This document shows positions 15,139-15,396 of a stretch of 15,396 nucleotides of DNA, piece by piece. The stretch's first letter is position 1. Each line of letters opens with the position of its first letter. A model generated the notes under the pieces. That model did not search any database. It saw only the letters and a list, made by a program, of their open reading frames with translations, and was not told the DNA's origin. The DNA comes from CAZIGM01 sp964538675 (GTDB lineage Bacteria; Bacillota; Bacilli; Tepidibacillales; Tepidibacillaceae). Position numbers and translations under genes: made by a program. The stretch lies in the NCBI GenBank assembly GCA_964538675.1, contig CAZIGM010000040.1, positions 1-15,396 on the forward strand, given 5' to 3'.

Positions 15139-15396
15139 GTGCCAGAACTTCCTGAAGTAGAAATAGTAAGAAGGTCATTAGAGAGTTTGATTGTTGGCAA
15201 AACAATTAAAAGTATTGAGGTCTTATATACCAGAATAATTAGGACACCATCTGATGTTGATCAATTTAAGTTGCTATTAGAAGGTCAAACACTTGGTGCA
15301 ATAGGTAGAAAGGGAAAATATTTATTATTTAATTTTGACTCAGTAACTCTCGTTTCTCATCTTCGGATGGAAGGAAAGTATATATATAAAGATAAG
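15139..15396 (+). CDS. mutM: Formamidopyrimidine-DNA glycosylase (5' part only)
   Basis: Removes 8-oxoguanine and formamidopyrimidines from DNA and cuts the abasic site. Only the first 86 codons are present; the gene runs off the window end in frame. It begins at GTG with an AAAGGGG ribosome binding site (15122-15128), 15 bp after polA, so it is probably co-transcribed with polA. The family N-terminus PELPEVE is intact: after removal of the first Met, the new N-terminal proline is the catalytic nucleophile and the next residue, Glu, is also catalytic. K60 in GRKGKYLLF is the conserved DNA-binding lysine, and SHLRMEGK (73-80) carries the methionine that fills the gap left by the flipped base. 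The zinc finger expected at the C-terminus lies outside the window. Confidence 0.95.
   Translation, partial: MPELPEVEIVRRSLESLIVGKTIKSIEVLYTRIIRTPSDVDQFKLLLEGQTLGAIGRKGKYLLFNFDSVTLVSHLRMEGKYIYKDK

Noticed and set aside
1..15396. CRISPR arrays, tRNA or rRNA genes, transposases, phage genes, toxin-antitoxin or defence systems
   Set aside because: None seen on reading the window; all protein genes except one small membrane protein belong to familiar housekeeping or transport families.

Overview
The window is AT-rich DNA from a low-GC Firmicute, most likely a member of the Clostridia. The reasons are strong AGGAGG-type ribosome binding sites, Rho-independent terminators with T-tracts, Bacillus/Clostridium-like protein sequences, a two-subunit Fe-S fumarase, and the polA-mutM gene order. 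I cannot name the genus.

Layout. (1) Positions 1-2670: a two-gene operon, citrate synthase (gltA) and NADP-type isocitrate dehydrogenase (icd), with a good sigma-A promoter whose -35 lies inside an 18-bp palindrome that resembles an arginine-repressor box. A hairpin terminator follows icd. (2) Positions 2671-2847: a non-coding block made of a 122-bp element with imperfect terminal inverted repeats, a 10-bp hairpin, and a second terminator almost identical to the first. (3) Positions 3005-4414: alpha and beta subunits of a class I fumarase (or related hydro-lyase). (4) Positions 4415-10677: a complete oligopeptide ABC transporter, oppA, oppB, oppC, oppD, oppF. A CodY-box-like site sits in the oppA leader, and a strong terminator separates oppA from oppBCDF. 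(5) Positions 10748-11140, minus strand: a small three-helix membrane protein of unknown function. (6) Positions 11491-12327: a prohibitin/SPFH membrane protein. (7) Positions 12472-15396: DNA polymerase I with a degenerate proofreading domain, then the 5' part of mutM (formamidopyrimidine-DNA glycosylase), cut by the window end.

How the genes fit together. Citrate synthase and isocitrate dehydrogenase supply 2-oxoglutarate for glutamate-family amino acids. Fumarase serves another segment of the C4-acid pathway. The Opp transporter imports peptides as nitrogen and carbon source. The candidate regulatory sites (an ArgR-like operator at gltA and CodY-like boxes at opp) would tie these modules to amino-acid sufficiency. 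This is an inference from sequence motifs only. PolA and MutM form a base-excision/repair-synthesis pair.

I found no evidence of a novel defence, mobile or biosynthetic system. The genes are ordinary chromosomal ones. The points that merit attention are regulatory and structural: the gltA operator/promoter overlap, the composite palindromic repeat with its duplicated terminator, a related motif beside the terminator after the SPFH gene, the CodY-like sites, and the oppA leader hairpin.
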